This document shows positions 15,871-25,305 of a stretch of DNA of 64,000 nucleotides, one piece after another (within the stretch, counting starts at the first letter, position 1; each line of letters opens with the position of its first letter). The translations under genes were made by a program, and so were the position numbers. The notes under the pieces were generated by a model. The model was not told where the DNA came from. It was given only the letters and a program-made list of their open reading frames with translations, and ran no database searches. This DNA comes from Marinoscillum furvescens DSM 4134 (GTDB lineage Bacteria; Bacteroidota; Bacteroidia; Cytophagales; Cyclobacteriaceae): NCBI RefSeq assembly GCF_003386095.1, contig NZ_QREG01000028.1, positions 1 to 64,000 on the forward strand, in the 5' to 3' direction.

Positions 15871-16917
15871 TTAGATGATCAGCATAGCATCACCATAGGT
15901 GAAAAATCTATACTTTTCTTTGATTGCCGTCTGGTATGCATCCATGATGAGGTCATAGCCACCAAATGCTGCTGCCATCATGAGTAGTGTAGACTCTGGC
16001 AGGTGGAAGTTTGTCACCAGGGCATTGCAAATCTTGAAATCATACTGAGGGAAGATAAACTTATCCGTCCATCCTTCATTGGCTTTGAGACGACCACTAG
16101 CAGACACAGAAGACTCCAGGGTACGCATCACCGTAGTACCTACAGATACTACTCTTCGCTTTTCGTCCAAGGCCCGGTTTACACGATCAGCGGTAGACTC
16201 AGGCACTATGTAGTTCTCACTGTCCATCTTATGTTTCGTAAGATCCTCTACATCTACCGGACGGAAGGTACCCAAACCTACATGCAGAGTGATAGGGTCT
16301 ATATCTATACCCTTAATTTCCAGACGCTTCATCACCTGCTGCGTAAAGTGCAATCCCGCAGTAGGAGCCGCTACAGCACCCACATGCTCTGCATATATAG
16401 TCTGGAATCGCTCACGATCTTCTGGCTCTGCAGCTCGCTCTATTCGCTTTGGCAAAGGAGTTTCACCCAGACGATCAATCATCTTATAAAAATCCGTTTC
16501 ATCGCCATCAAATAGAAAACGAATGGTTCTTCCTCTTGAAGTGGTATTATCGATAACCTCAGCTACCAATTCACCCTCTCCGAAGTATAATTTATTACCC
16601 ACACGTATTTTTCGAGCAGGATCTACCAATACATCCCATAGCTTCATTTCCTTATTGAGTTCTCTCAAAAGGAATACTTCAATTTTGGCTCCGGTTTTCT
16701 CCTTGTTTCCATACAATCTGGCAGGAAATACTTTGGTGTTATTGATCACCATCATATCACCTTCATCAAAATAATCTACTATATCTTTGAAAATCTTATG
16801 CTCGATTTCGCCAGTGTCCTTGTGGATCACCATCAATCTGGATTCGTCACGGTTTTCGGTAGGGCGTAGAGCTATATGGCTAGAGGGTAGATCAAACTTA
16901 AACGCGGATAACTTCAT
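15871..16917 (-). CDS. queA: S-adenosylmethionine:tRNA ribosyltransferase-isomerase
   Basis: Penultimate step of queuosine synthesis: transfers the ribosyl part of SAM to 7-aminomethyl-7-deazaguanine in tRNA to form epoxyqueuosine. Typical segments are [12 protein letters not shown] at the N-terminus, [29 protein letters not shown] (about residue 215), [13 protein letters not shown] and [15 protein letters not shown]. Length 348 is normal. Upstream of ispD. A TAATTTTG -7-like element on the minus strand lies at 16965-16972, 48 bases before the start. Confidence 0.95.
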   Translation of the reverse strand: MKLSAFKFDLPSSHIALRPTENRDESRLMVIHKDTGEIEHKIFKDIVDYFDEGDMMVINNTKVFPARLYGNKEKTGAKIEVFLLRELNKEMKLWDVLVDPARKIRVGNKLYFGEGELVAEVIDNTTSRGRTIRFLFDGDETDFYKMIDRLGETPLPKRIERAAEPEDRERFQTIYAEHVGAVAAPTAGLHFTQQVMKRLEIKGIDIDPITLHVGLGTFRPVDVEDLTKHKMDSENYIVPESTADRVNRALDEKRRVVSVGTTVMRTLESSVSASGRLKANEGWTDKFIFPQYDFKICNALVTNFHLPESTLLMMAAAFGGYDLIMDAYQTAIKEKYRFFTYGDAMLII

Positions 16918-16964
16918 ATTGAATTATTGAGATTTTTTAATCGTATCTAGATTAAATAAGTCCG

Positions 16965-16972
16965 CAAAATTA
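16965..16972 (-). promoter_or_regulatory. -7 element for queA-ispD
   Basis: On the minus strand TAATTTTG matches TAnnTTTG, 48 bases before queA. There is no clear -33 TTG. Confidence 0.35.
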
Positions 16973-17041
16973 GCAAATAGTTTTGTTTTTTTACTATAAA
17001 AATCATATTACCTTACCAGTTGTAAACCCAAAAACGACGCT

Positions 17042-18295
17042 GTGCTCATAATCCGCCTTATCCTGGAAAGCTTCCGTTTTGCATGGAACGCTCTGCGTAT
17101 GAACCTCCTTCGCACCACTTTGTCATTACTCGGTGTTACAATCGGCATATTTGCCATCATAGCGGTATTTACCTTAGTAGATTCTCTGGAGCGCAGCATC
17201 AAAGACAGCCTCAACTTTCTGGGCACCAACAATATCAATGTAGAAAAATGGCCGTATGGATTTGGGGGTGGTCCCTATCCGTGGTGGAAATACCTCCAGC
17301 GCCCGCACCCTACTTTTGACGAGTATGAGTTTTTGCAAGAAAATGTAAAAAACGCCAAAGGCATTTCCATCTTCGCAGTGCGAGGAGGCATTACTGCCAA
17401 ATACAACAGCAGTAGTAGTATGGACCTAGACCTGGTAGGCGTGGTGCATGGCCATAAGGACGTGTACGAAATACCAATTATCAAAGGGCGGTATTTCACA
17501 CCTCAGGAAGATCAGGCAGGCCGAAATGTGGTGATTCTCGGTCACCGGCCAGCATCAGAGCTCTTCCCCGATCAAAACCCGATCGGTAAAGAAATAAAAG
17601 TACGCGGACTCAAATATTATGTGATAGGGGTGATCAAAGAAGAAGGAGACAGCTTCTTAGGTGCTCCCACCAATGATGAAAATATTTATCTTCCTTACAA
17701 ATCTTTTCTCAAGGTATTTTACTCTGGGCAACGCAGAGGCGTGGGCTCACGCATCACCGTAAAAGGCCTAGACAAGGACATAGGCCTGGTAGAACTTGAG
17801 GCAGAGCTCCGTGGGCTCATGCGTAAAAAACGAGCACTCAAACCAAAAGAAGAGGACAATTTTGCTCTCAACCGACCAGAAGCTATTGCCAACTTCATCG
17901 GCAGCACTTTTGATGTCATTGGTCTGGCCGGATGGGTCATCGGTGGGTTTTCCATCCTCGTGGGAGGGTTTGGTATAGCCAATATCATGTTTGTATCTGT
18001 GAGAGAGCGTACCAATATCATAGGCATCCAAAAATCACTTGGAGCCAAAAATTATTTCATCCTCTTCCAATTTCTTTTCGAATCAGTTTTTCTCAGTGTT
18101 TTAGGAGGAGGGTTCGGCATTCTGATGGTGTGGCTGCTATCGTTTATAAGCCTCGGATCTCTTGAGCTGGTGCTGAGCTTTTCGAATATTGCGCTGGGCC
18201 TTGGAGTCTCAGCTATCATCGGAATGGCATCTGGTATCATTCCTGCAGCCATGGCTGCCAGGCTGGATCCTGTAATTGCAATCAGGACGCAGTAA
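17042..18295 (+). CDS. MacB/FtsX-type ABC transporter permease
   Basis: A 417-residue inner-membrane permease. One N-terminal transmembrane helix (LLRTTLSLLGVTIGIFAIIAVF, about 22-45) is followed by a MacB-like periplasmic domain (about 50-280, with GVVHGHKDVYEIPIIKGRYFT) and three C-terminal helices with the FtsX signature SVRERTNIIGIQKSLGAKN. The family works with an ATPase to move peptides, lipoproteins or drugs by mechanotransmission. No ATPase gene is adjacent, so it must use one encoded elsewhere. The start is a GTG; the 3' end overlaps the convergent VOC gene by 14 bases. Confidence 0.9.
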   Translation: MLIIRLILESFRFAWNALRMNLLRTTLSLLGVTIGIFAIIAVFTLVDSLERSIKDSLNFLGTNNINVEKWPYGFGGGPYPWWKYLQRPHPTFDEYEFLQENVKNAKGISIFAVRGGITAKYNSSSSMDLDLVGVVHGHKDVYEIPIIKGRYFTPQEDQAGRNVVILGHRPASELFPDQNPIGKEIKVRGLKYYVIGVIKEEGDSFLGAPTNDENIYLPYKSFLKVFYSGQRRGVGSRITVKGLDKDIGLVELEAELRGLMRKKRALKPKEEDNFALNRPEAIANFIGSTFDVIGLAGWVIGGFSILVGGFGIANIMFVSVRERTNIIGIQKSLGAKNYFILFQFLFESVFLSVLGGGFGILMVWLLSFISLGSLELVLSFSNIALGLGVSAIIGMASGIIPAAMAARLDPVIAIRTQ

Positions 18296-18650
18296 ACTCT
18301 CCGATGTGCCACAAGACACCTGCAGGGTCATGTAGAAAAAACTCACGCCCCCAGTCCTCTGATTTGATCTCAGATAGCCTACAAGCTTTGTATCGAGATG
18401 GAAGCGAAAGACTCGCCAACTGGTCGTGATAAGCGTCCAGGTTGGCTACTTCCAGAAAAATCATTGAATTGTTTAGCCACTGCTTTTGGTAGTAATCCTG
18501 CAAATAAAAACTAAAGCTACCCAAGCGAAACAGCGACATCCCCTGATCGATCACTACCTCATCAAAACCCAGCAAGGCATAAAACTCCCGGGAGTCTTTA
18601 TATGACCTGGCACCTACAAAGGGTCGTATCGATTTTACATCAGGCTGCAT
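18282..18650 (-). CDS. VOC-family (glyoxalase/bleomycin-resistance fold) protein
   Basis: A 122-residue single-domain VOC protein. SIRPFVGARSYKDSREFYALLGF opens the fold as the usual first beta-alpha unit, and EFFLHDPAGVLWHIGEF closes it. The usual metal-binding His on the first strand is missing (IRPFVGA), while the HDPAG and LWHIGE segments are kept, so the enzyme activity, if any, cannot be assigned. It starts directly after the recA terminator and overlaps the permease gene end. Confidence 0.8.
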   Translation of the reverse strand: MQPDVKSIRPFVGARSYKDSREFYALLGFDEVVIDQGMSLFRLGSFSFYLQDYYQKQWLNNSMIFLEVANLDAYHDQLASLSLPSRYKACRLSEIKSEDWGREFFLHDPAGVLWHIGEFTAS

Positions 18651-18672
18651 AAAAAAGCCCCTTGCGGGGCTT
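18651..18672 (-). terminator. recA terminator
   Basis: AAGCCCC (18655-18661) pairs with GGGGCTT (18666-18672) around a 4-base TTGC loop. On the minus strand it is followed by T-rich sequence, 12 bases past the recA stop. It runs straight into the start codon of the downstream VOC gene. Confidence 0.8.
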
Positions 18673-18683
18673 ATGTCTTAAGG

Positions 18684-19703
18684 TTATTCTACAGGAATTT
18701 CTTCTTCTACTCCTGCGATTTTCGCTTTGATCTTTGTCTCGAGTTCTTCCATCAGCTCCGGATTGTCTTCCACCAGCTGCTTCACAGCATCCCGGCCCTG
18801 ACCGAGTTTGTTTTCGTTATACGAAAACCAGGAGCCTGATTTCTTAATCACGTCTAGCTCTACGCCTATATCGATGATCTCTCCGGCTTTACTGATACCC
18901 TTACCATACATGATATCAAACTCCACCACCTTAAACGGAGGTGCCACTTTGTTTTTCACCACCTTCACACGAGTACGGTTACCGAGCACATTATCGGCAC
19001 TTTCTTTGATCTGCCCAATACGGCGAATATCCAGACGCACTGACGCATAAAACTTCAGTGCATTACCACCAGTGGTGGTTTCGGGGTTGCCAAACATCAC
19101 ACCGATCTTTTCTCGAAGTTGGTTAATGAATATACAGGCACAGCCCGTTTTGTTGATAGCTCCGGTAAGCTTACGAAGAGCCTGCGACATCAGTCGGGCT
19201 TGCAGTCCCATTTTACTATCTCCCATCTCACCTTCCAGCTCGCCTCTAGGTACAAGTGCCGCCACTGAATCTATCACTACGATATCCAATGCTCCAGACC
19301 GAATCAAATGCTCCGCTATTTCCAGCGCCTGCTCACCATTGTCTGGCTGAGAGATCAGTAGGTTTTCTGTATCGATACCTAGCTTCTCCGCATAAGTTTT
19401 ATCAAATGCATGCTCCGCATCTATGATAGCAGCCAGTCCACCTTTAAGCTGAGCCTCTGCTATACAATGCATGGCCAGTGTAGTCTTACCCGAAGATTCC
19501 GGTCCATACACTTCTATAATACGGCCCTTTGGGATACCCCCTACTCCGAGCGCCATATCCAGACTCAGCGAACCCGTGGATATCACAGGCACATCCAATA
19601 CTTTGTTGTCTGACAGCTTCATGATCGTACCTTTTCCGTACGTTTTCTCCAACTTATCGATGGTCAGCTGTAGCGCCTTGAGTTTTTCAGAGTTTTCAGC
19701 CAT
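18684..19703 (-). CDS. recA: DNA recombination/repair protein RecA
   Basis: ATP-dependent strand-exchange protein and SOS co-protease. Walker A GPESSGKT (about residue 68), Walker [13 protein letters not shown], the L1 and L2 loops ([24 protein letters not shown] is split by L1; [20 protein letters not shown] contains L2) and a normal acidic C-terminus (VEEEIPVE) are all seen across 339 residues. It is a single-gene unit with its own terminator. I see no LexA-type box in the upstream 100 bases. Confidence 0.98.
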   Translation of the reverse strand: MAENSEKLKALQLTIDKLEKTYGKGTIMKLSDNKVLDVPVISTGSLSLDMALGVGGIPKGRIIEVYGPESSGKTTLAMHCIAEAQLKGGLAAIIDAEHAFDKTYAEKLGIDTENLLISQPDNGEQALEIAEHLIRSGALDIVVIDSVAALVPRGELEGEMGDSKMGLQARLMSQALRKLTGAINKTGCACIFINQLREKIGVMFGNPETTTGGNALKFYASVRLDIRRIGQIKESADNVLGNRTRVKVVKNKVAPPFKVVEFDIMYGKGISKAGEIIDIGVELDVIKKSGSWFSYNENKLGQGRDAVKQLVEDNPELMEELETKIKAKIAGVEEEIPVE

Positions 19704-19750
19704 TACTATTATCGTCTATTATTTAGTTTGCTCTTTTAATTACAACTTAG

Positions 19751-19758
19751 CAAAGTTA
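19751..19758 (-). promoter_or_regulatory. -7 element for recA
   Basis: On the minus strand TAACTTTG matches TAnnTTTG, 47 bases before the recA ATG. No TTG at the ideal -33 distance. Confidence 0.45.
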
Positions 19759-19807
19759 TGCGTTTAACACAATATTTTTAGTAAAAACTAATTTTATTAG
19801 CATTTAA

Positions 19808-20827
19808 ATGATAAAAAAGGTCCTTGGAGCCATTTTGCTGATTATAGTAGCATTTTCCTTATGGAATTGGGAACTGCTGAGCTACGGATATGATCAGGCA
19901 AAAGGCCAGCTAAAAGTCATCTGGGAAGCCAGACCTGTTGAAGAATTCCTTCAGGATCCCAACTACCCCGATTCGCTCAAACAAAAACTAAACCTTGCGC
20001 TAAAGGTTCGACAATTTGCCATTGACTCCCTGGGCCTCCACAACTCTGACAATTACACCAAACTCTACGACCAGGGTGGCCAAACGCTTCTTTGGAATGT
20101 GTCGGCATCTCAGCCTTATGAACTCACAGCTTACTATTGGAAATATCCCATTTTGGGCAAAATGCCGTACAAAGGCTTTTTCGATCTAGAAAAGGCCAAA
20201 AAGGAAGCTCGCGCATTGAAAGAAAAAGGATTGGACGTACGCATTCGCACAGTGAGCGGATGGTCTACTCTTGGCATCTTAGAAGACCCACTACTATCCA
20301 ACATGCTAGAACGCAGCGATGGCGCCCTGGCAGAGGTCATCATCCATGAGCTCACCCACGCCACCATCTTTGTAAAAGGAGAGATAGAGTATAATGAGAA
20401 TCTGGCGTCATTCATCGGAGAGCAAGGCGCCCGGGAATTTTTGAAGGCTCACTATGGCGACAGTTCTGCTCAGCATCTGGAGTATCTCCGGGCTGAGGCT
20501 GACAGCAAAAAACTCACACAGGTCATACTAGCAGGCGCCCAAAAACTTGACAGCCTGTACGCTACCTTTAAGGATAGCTTGCCCATAGCTCGAAAAGACA
20601 CCTTAAAAAACCGAGCCCTTCGTCAGATTAAAGCCCGGCTGGATACCACCACCTTTTTTAATCTAAAGTACAACAGACTCTTTGACAACACCCTGCCCAA
20701 CAATGCATACTTCATGGCATTTAGAAGGTATCATGACCAGGAAGATTCTATCAGAGGCATTTACGAGCAGTACCACCAAAACCTCAAACTAATGCTCAAA
20801 GACCTGAAAAGAATGCATGGGAAATGA
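19808..20827 (+). CDS. Putative aminopeptidase, PF10023 family
   Basis: A 339-residue protein with an N-terminal membrane anchor or signal (KKVLGAILLIIVAFSLWNW) and the zinc-peptidase motif HELTHA (HExxH, about residue 178), followed by NENLASFIGEQGA, in which the Glu can be the third ligand. This arrangement identifies the predicted aminopeptidase family (COG4324). It would act on the periplasmic side of the membrane. Substrates are unknown. It is divergent from recA and stands alone. Confidence 0.85.
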   Translation: MIKKVLGAILLIIVAFSLWNWELLSYGYDQAKGQLKVIWEARPVEEFLQDPNYPDSLKQKLNLALKVRQFAIDSLGLHNSDNYTKLYDQGGQTLLWNVSASQPYELTAYYWKYPILGKMPYKGFFDLEKAKKEARALKEKGLDVRIRTVSGWSTLGILEDPLLSNMLERSDGALAEVIIHELTHATIFVKGEIEYNENLASFIGEQGAREFLKAHYGDSSAQHLEYLRAEADSKKLTQVILAGAQKLDSLYATFKDSLPIARKDTLKNRALRQIKARLDTTTFFNLKYNRLFDNTLPNNAYFMAFRRYHDQEDSIRGIYEQYHQNLKLMLKDLKRMHGK

Positions 20828-20997
20828 GTCTTAGTTAACAATTTGTTACCTTTTTACCTGAAAATTGATTTCTGTTTAATTTTGAATAATATCGAAAGAC
20901 CAACGGTGTTTTCGAGGTTTATCTCCTTGCAGCATTCTGGTGCGTTAAGTTTAAGTGAAGAAAAGGTTAAACCAACTTTAAAAACAAACAAAGACGA

Positions 20998-21684
20998 ATG
21001 GCTAAGCATAACCAAAAAATCCTGGTTGTAGACGATGAAGCAGACATCCTGGAACTCCTTAAATACAATCTGGCAAAAGAGGGGTATGAAGTGAAGACTG
21101 CTGCAGATGGTGTGAAAGGTGTAGAAATAGCCAAAACCTTTACTCCTGACCTCATTTTATTAGACATCATGATGCCGAAGCAAGACGGTGTGGAGACCTG
21201 TCGTCAAATTCGCGAAATCCCAGAGCTTGCCAATACTTTCGTGATATTTCTTACTGCCAGATCTGAAGAATACTCAGAAGTAGCAGCTTTTGATATGGGA
21301 GCAGATGACTACATCACTAAGCCTATCAAACCTCGAGCACTGGTCAGCCGTATCAATGCGCTCTTTCGAAGAGAGTCTAAAAAGAAAAAAGAATCCAATA
21401 AAATCTCTGTGGGAGAGCTGGTAGTAGACCGCACCAGCTATACCGTTTTTGTAGACGAGCAGAAAATCAGCTTACCTAAAAAGGAATTTGAGCTGCTTTA
21501 CTTTCTTGCTCAAAACCCAGGGAAGGTATTTAGCCGTGACGAACTCCTCCAAAACATTTGGGGGACCGACGTATATGTACTGGCACGCACGGTAGACGTA
21601 CACATCCGAAAAGTCAGAGAAAAAATTGGCGATGGATATATTTCCACTGTAAAAGGTGTGGGATACAAGTTCGACACCAACTAG
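20998..21684 (+). CDS. PhoB-like OmpR-family response regulator
   Basis: A 228-residue two-component regulator. Receiver domain (about 5-120): acidic pocket VVDDEADI, phospho-acceptor Asp in LILLDIMMPKQDG, Thr in FLTARSEE and Lys in YITKPIKP. C-terminal winged helix (about 135-225) with FELLYFLAQNPGKVFSRDELLQNIWG (recognition region and preceding helix), ending GVGYKFDTN. Ten bases upstream of a PhoR-like sensor kinase, its obvious partner. The usual pho-operon genes are not nearby, so the signal (phosphate or other) is uncertain. Confidence 0.93.
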   Translation: MAKHNQKILVVDDEADILELLKYNLAKEGYEVKTAADGVKGVEIAKTFTPDLILLDIMMPKQDGVETCRQIREIPELANTFVIFLTARSEEYSEVAAFDMGADDYITKPIKPRALVSRINALFRRESKKKKESNKISVGELVVDRTSYTVFVDEQKISLPKKEFELLYFLAQNPGKVFSRDELLQNIWGTDVYVLARTVDVHIRKVREKIGDGYISTVKGVGYKFDTN

Positions 21685-21693
21685 ATTTGATGC

Positions 21694-22779
21694 ATGATCA
21701 TTAACTCGCGTGGGCTAGCACTACTATTGGCCTCTGTGATCGCCTTGATCACAGTGGCATTTCTAATGCTGGTGCCAAGTATTATCAACGAAGCGTTGGT
21801 AATTGCATTTGGCATTTCATTTTGTGCTGCTTATATACTTATACGTCTTGTACTAGAGTTTCTATTCTTTAGACACATCAATTCCATACATGAGGCCCTC
21901 GACACCATCAAAGATCAGGAACTGGCAAACCTGACCAAACCCGCCAACAAGATCAGCCTCAACCCGCTTAAGCGCATCAATAGAGACATCTATACTTACG
22001 CAGAAAATAAGCAACGAGAAATTCAGGAACTCAAACGCATGGAGACCTTTCGTCGTGAGTTCATCGCCGACGTATCTCACGAGCTTAAAACCCCGATATT
22101 TGCTGCCCAGGGCTTTGTACACACCCTGCTGGATGGAGCTGTAGAAGACAAAAAGGTAAGAACCAAGTTTCTGAAAAAAGCAGCCAAAAGCCTGGATGGG
22201 CTAGACCTGCTCGTGCACGACCTACTTACGATCTCGCAAATGGAAACTGGTGAGATCAAGATGCATTTCGAAAACTTTGATATTGCCGCCCTCACAAAAG
22301 AAGTAATCGACCAGCTGGAAGGCAAGGCAGAAAAGAGAAGAATCACAGTCACTCTGGAGGGAAAGAATGAGCAACACTTTGTCAAAGGTGACTACCAGCG
22401 CATCTATCAGGTAATGATGAACCTGGTAAGCAATGCCATCAAATACACCCGCAAAGAAGGAGAAGTCTCCATTTATTTTGAAGAGCGAAACAATGAGGTC
22501 ACCACTTTTGTAAAAGACAATGGCAGAGGCATACCGCCAAAAGACCTGAAACGGATATTTGAGCGTTTCTACCGTGTAGAAAAAAGTCGATCAAAAGAAA
22601 AAGGTGGTACAGGCCTGGGACTCGCCATCGTAAAGCACATCATGGAAGGCCACGACTCCTCCGTAAACGTAGAGAGCGAAGTAGATGTGGGCTCAATATT
22701 TAGTTTCAAACTCAAAAAAGGTAAACCTGTAGCGCATAGATTTGCAGAGGAAGAAGACGAAGAGGACGACTATGCATAA
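21694..22779 (+). CDS. PhoR-like sensor histidine kinase
   Basis: A 361-residue inner-membrane kinase. Two adjacent N-terminal helices (about residues 6-55) leave almost no periplasmic domain. HisKA domain: FIADVSHELKTPI with the phospho-acceptor His (about 126). HATPase: NLVSNAIKYT (N box), DNGRGIP (G1), FERFYRVEKSRS (F box) and GGTGLGLAIVKHI (G2). The tail EEEDEEDDY is acidic. No PAS domain is visible, unlike E. coli PhoR. It overlaps the next gene by 8 bases. Confidence 0.93.
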   Translation: MIINSRGLALLLASVIALITVAFLMLVPSIINEALVIAFGISFCAAYILIRLVLEFLFFRHINSIHEALDTIKDQELANLTKPANKISLNPLKRINRDIYTYAENKQREIQELKRMETFRREFIADVSHELKTPIFAAQGFVHTLLDGAVEDKKVRTKFLKKAAKSLDGLDLLVHDLLTISQMETGEIKMHFENFDIAALTKEVIDQLEGKAEKRRITVTLEGKNEQHFVKGDYQRIYQVMMNLVSNAIKYTRKEGEVSIYFEERNNEVTTFVKDNGRGIPPKDLKRIFERFYRVEKSRSKEKGGTGLGLAIVKHIMEGHDSSVNVESEVDVGSIFSFKLKKGKPVAHRFAEEEDEEDDYA

Positions 22780-23497
22780 ATACGTAAAAGGAATCACCCT
22801 AAAAGAGCTCATCTTATTTGAAAACGACAACTACCTGGTCATCAACAAACCTCCATACATTTCTACATTGGAGGACCGCAACGACCCGATAGACATCCTA
22901 AAGCTCGCTAAAGAGCATCATCCAGACGCACAAGTATGCCATCGACTAGACAAAGAGACCTCAGGTGCCCTCGTCATAGCCAAACACAACGATGCATACC
23001 GGCATTTTGCCATTATGCTCGAAAAGCGTCAGGTGAAGAAAGTATATCATGCCGTGATCGCAGGCATTCATGAGTTTGACAACTTGGAAGCAGATCAGCC
23101 CATCCTTCCTTCCAACAGCAAATCACGGATAGACTTTCGTGCTGGCAAACCCTCACTTACACTTGTCTCCACTTTAGAAACATTCCGTGCACATACATTG
23201 ATCAAGTGTTTTCCGGTAACAGGCCGCTTACACCAGATTAGAGTACATCTGGCCTTTCATGATGCTCCTATTTGTGGAGATCCGGCTTATGGAGGAGACT
23301 TTGTCTACCTCTCTCAGCTCAAACGAAATTTCAACCTTTCGAAAAACACAGAACAAGAGCGCCCAATCATTCCGCGCGTCGCTTTACATGCACACGATAT
23401 AGCCTTTCGTGATTTAAACGAAGAAATCATAGAAGTGGCAGCACCTTACCCCAAAGATTTTGCAGTTTTGGTTAAGCAACTGCGTAAGTACCTGTAA
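22772..23497 (+). CDS. RluA-family RNA pseudouridine synthase
   Basis: Isomerises uridine in rRNA or tRNA. The catalytic motif HRLDKETSGALVIAK (about residue 50) carries the essential Asp, and the later PVTGRLHQIRVHLAF motif is intact. No N-terminal S4 domain. I choose the ATG at 22772, giving 241 residues and an 8-base overlap with the kinase stop; an upstream TTG frame start at 22742 would only add residues of the kinase tail region. Target position in the RNA cannot be told from sequence. Confidence 0.9.
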   Translation: MHKYVKGITLKELILFENDNYLVINKPPYISTLEDRNDPIDILKLAKEHHPDAQVCHRLDKETSGALVIAKHNDAYRHFAIMLEKRQVKKVYHAVIAGIHEFDNLEADQPILPSNSKSRIDFRAGKPSLTLVSTLETFRAHTLIKCFPVTGRLHQIRVHLAFHDAPICGDPAYGGDFVYLSQLKRNFNLSKNTEQERPIIPRVALHAHDIAFRDLNEEIIEVAAPYPKDFAVLVKQLRKYL

Positions 23498-23516
23498 TTT
23501 AATTCATAAGGTAATT

Positions 23517-23547
23517 TTGGTTTTCCAGAATTAAACTTCTATTTTTG
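23517..23547 (+). promoter_or_regulatory. -33/-7 promoter of the rplM operon
   Basis: TTG at 23517-23519 and TATTTTTG at 23540-23547 with a 20-base spacer. Transcription should begin near 23552, giving a leader of about 48 bases. Confidence 0.6.
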
Positions 23548-23550
23548 TGT

Positions 23551-23564
23551 CCCTTTTCTGAGGG
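23551..23564 (+). ncRNA. Possible 5' hairpin in the rplM leader
   Basis: CCCTT (23551-23555) can pair with GAGGG (23560-23564) around a TTCT loop at the very start of the predicted mRNA. Ribosomal-protein operons are often controlled by such leaders bound by one of their own products; here this is only a candidate. Confidence 0.3.
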
Positions 23565-23598
23565 GGAACCATTAAGTTCATCATAAACGATTAAAAAA

Positions 23599-24042
23599 TT
23601 GGATACTTTAAGCTATAAAACAGTATCGCTAAACAATGCTACAGCAGAGAAGAACTGGGTCATCGTAGACGCAGATTCTAAGGTGTTGGGACGAGTAGCC
23701 AGCGAAGTAGCGAAAATCATCAGAGGCAAGCACAAGGCTAGCTACACTCCACACGTGGATTGTGGTGACAATGTGATTGTTATCAATGCTGATAAAATCC
23801 GTCTGACGGGAAACAAGTGGACTGAGAAACAGTACATCAGACACACAGGTTACCCAGGAGGTCAGCGATTTGAGACTCCACTTGAGGCTAAAGCCAAGTC
23901 TTCAAGACTCTTGGTAGAGAGAGCTGTAAAAGGGATGCTTCCTAAAAACAGACTAGGTAGCAAGCTCTACAAAAACTTATACGTGTATGAAGGTGCAGAG
24001 CACCCTCATGAAGCACAAAAACCGAAAGAAGTAAAACTTTAA
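23599..24042 (+). CDS. rplM: 50S ribosomal protein L13
   Basis: Large-subunit protein L13 (uL13), 147 residues. WVIVDADSKVLGRVASEVAKIIRGK and the GDNVIVINADKIRLTGNKW segment are typical, as is the C-terminal VKGMLPKNRLG motif. Starts at a TTG; the first ATG lies far inside. First gene of the rplM-rpsI-rpsB group with its own promoter; rpsI begins 8 bases on. Confidence 0.97.
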   Translation: MDTLSYKTVSLNNATAEKNWVIVDADSKVLGRVASEVAKIIRGKHKASYTPHVDCGDNVIVINADKIRLTGNKWTEKQYIRHTGYPGGQRFETPLEAKAKSSRLLVERAVKGMLPKNRLGSKLYKNLYVYEGAEHPHEAQKPKEVKL

Positions 24043-24050
24043 AAACCTGA

Positions 24051-24437
24051 ATGGAAATTATTAACACCATTGGAAGAAGGAAAACCTCTGTAGCTCGAGT
24101 GTATCTACAGAGCGGGAAAGGCGCAATCACTGTCAACGACAAAGAATTGGCCACATACTTTCCTTCTGAGATTTTACAAACCATCGTAAAACAACCTCTT
24201 GCTACTCTAGAGGTGGATGGAAATTATGATATCAACGTAAACGTTGATGGAGGCGGACCAAAAGGACAAGCGGAAGCTGTAAGACTAGCTATCGCTCGTG
24301 CATTGGTAGAGCTAGACGAGGAAAACAAATCTCCTTTGAAGAAAGAAGGCTTCCTTACTCGTGACCCACGTATGGTGGAGCGTAAGAAGTACGGACGCAG
24401 AAAAGCGAGAAGAAGATTCCAATTCAGTAAACGTTAA
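24051..24437 (+). CDS. rpsI: 30S ribosomal protein S9
   Basis: Small-subunit protein S9 (uS9), 128 residues. Diagnostic segments are TIGRRKTSVARV near the N-terminus and the basic C-terminal tail ending FQFSKR, which reaches the P-site tRNA in the ribosome. Nine bases before rpsB, between rplM and rpsB as is usual in Bacteroidota. Confidence 0.98.
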   Translation: MEIINTIGRRKTSVARVYLQSGKGAITVNDKELATYFPSEILQTIVKQPLATLEVDGNYDINVNVDGGGPKGQAEAVRLAIARALVELDEENKSPLKKEGFLTRDPRMVERKKYGRRKARRRFQFSKR

Positions 24438-24446
24438 GATATCATA

Positions 24447-25205
24447 ATGGAAAAATTAGAATACAAAGACTTATTGGATGCGGGTGTGCACTTTGGTCAC
24501 CTTACCCGCAAGTGGAACCCTCAGATGGCGCCGTACATCTTCATGGAGAAAAACGGCATCCACATTATAGATCTCAACAAAACGCTTGTTGCGCTTGATG
24601 ATGCTGCAGCTGCCCTACAATCTATCGTAAGATCAGGTCGTAAGGTGATGTTTGTAGCTACCAAAAAGCAAGCTAAAGAAGTAGTAGAAACTGCTGCTCA
24701 AAAGCTCAACATGCCTTACGTAACGGAAAGATGGCTTGGTGGTATGCTTACCAACTTTGCTACAATCCGTAAGTCATTGAAGAAAATGGCAGGTATAGAC
24801 AAGCTCATGAAAGATGAGTCTTATGCTAACCTGGCAAAGCGTGAGCGTCTGATGATCACACGTGAAAAAGAAAAGCTGGAAAGAGTACTTGGCGGTATCG
24901 CTGACCTCAACAGACTTCCTGCTGCTCTATTTGTGATCGACATCAAGCGTGAGCACATTGCTATCGCTGAAGCACAAAAACTTAACATTCCTGTTTTTGC
25001 TTTGGTAGATACCAACTCTGATCCTACGCAGGTAGACTTCCCTATCCCAGGAAACGACGATGCATGGAAATCTATCAACCTGATCACAAACTACATCGCG
25101 AAAGCAGTAGAAGAAGGTCTGGCAGAGCGTAAGAAAGACAAAGAAGATGCTAAGCTTCAGGAAGAAGAGGCAGCTAAGAAAAAAGCTGACGAGCAAGAAG
25201 CTTAA
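24447..25205 (+). CDS. rpsB: 30S ribosomal protein S2
   Basis: Small-subunit protein S2 (uS2), 252 residues. Diagnostic segments: [21 protein letters not shown], the [15 protein letters not shown] motif and [24 protein letters not shown] (broken between strands). The C-terminal tail is a Lys/Glu-rich coiled extension ([16 protein letters not shown]-like), common in this phylum. A hairpin separates it from tsf. Confidence 0.98.
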   Translation: MEKLEYKDLLDAGVHFGHLTRKWNPQMAPYIFMEKNGIHIIDLNKTLVALDDAAAALQSIVRSGRKVMFVATKKQAKEVVETAAQKLNMPYVTERWLGGMLTNFATIRKSLKKMAGIDKLMKDESYANLAKRERLMITREKEKLERVLGGIADLNRLPAALFVIDIKREHIAIAEAQKLNIPVFALVDTNSDPTQVDFPIPGNDDAWKSINLITNYIAKAVEEGLAERKKDKEDAKLQEEEAAKKKADEQEA

Positions 25206-25233
25206 TCAATCATAATGAAATCATAAATCAAAG

Positions 25234-25267
25234 ATTGAACATTGTCTACTGGCGGTGTTCAATTTTT
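25234..25267 (+). terminator. Hairpin with T-run between rpsB and tsf
   Basis: ATTGAACA (25234-25241) pairs with TGTTCAAT (25256-25263) around a 14-base loop, followed by TTTTG. The stem is only 8 bp and AT-rich, so it probably attenuates rather than fully ends transcription, allowing lower but continued expression of tsf. Confidence 0.5.
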
Positions 25268-25305
25268 GTTAGTAAGCAAGGCTAAAAACTAAAAAACATA
25301 ACAGG

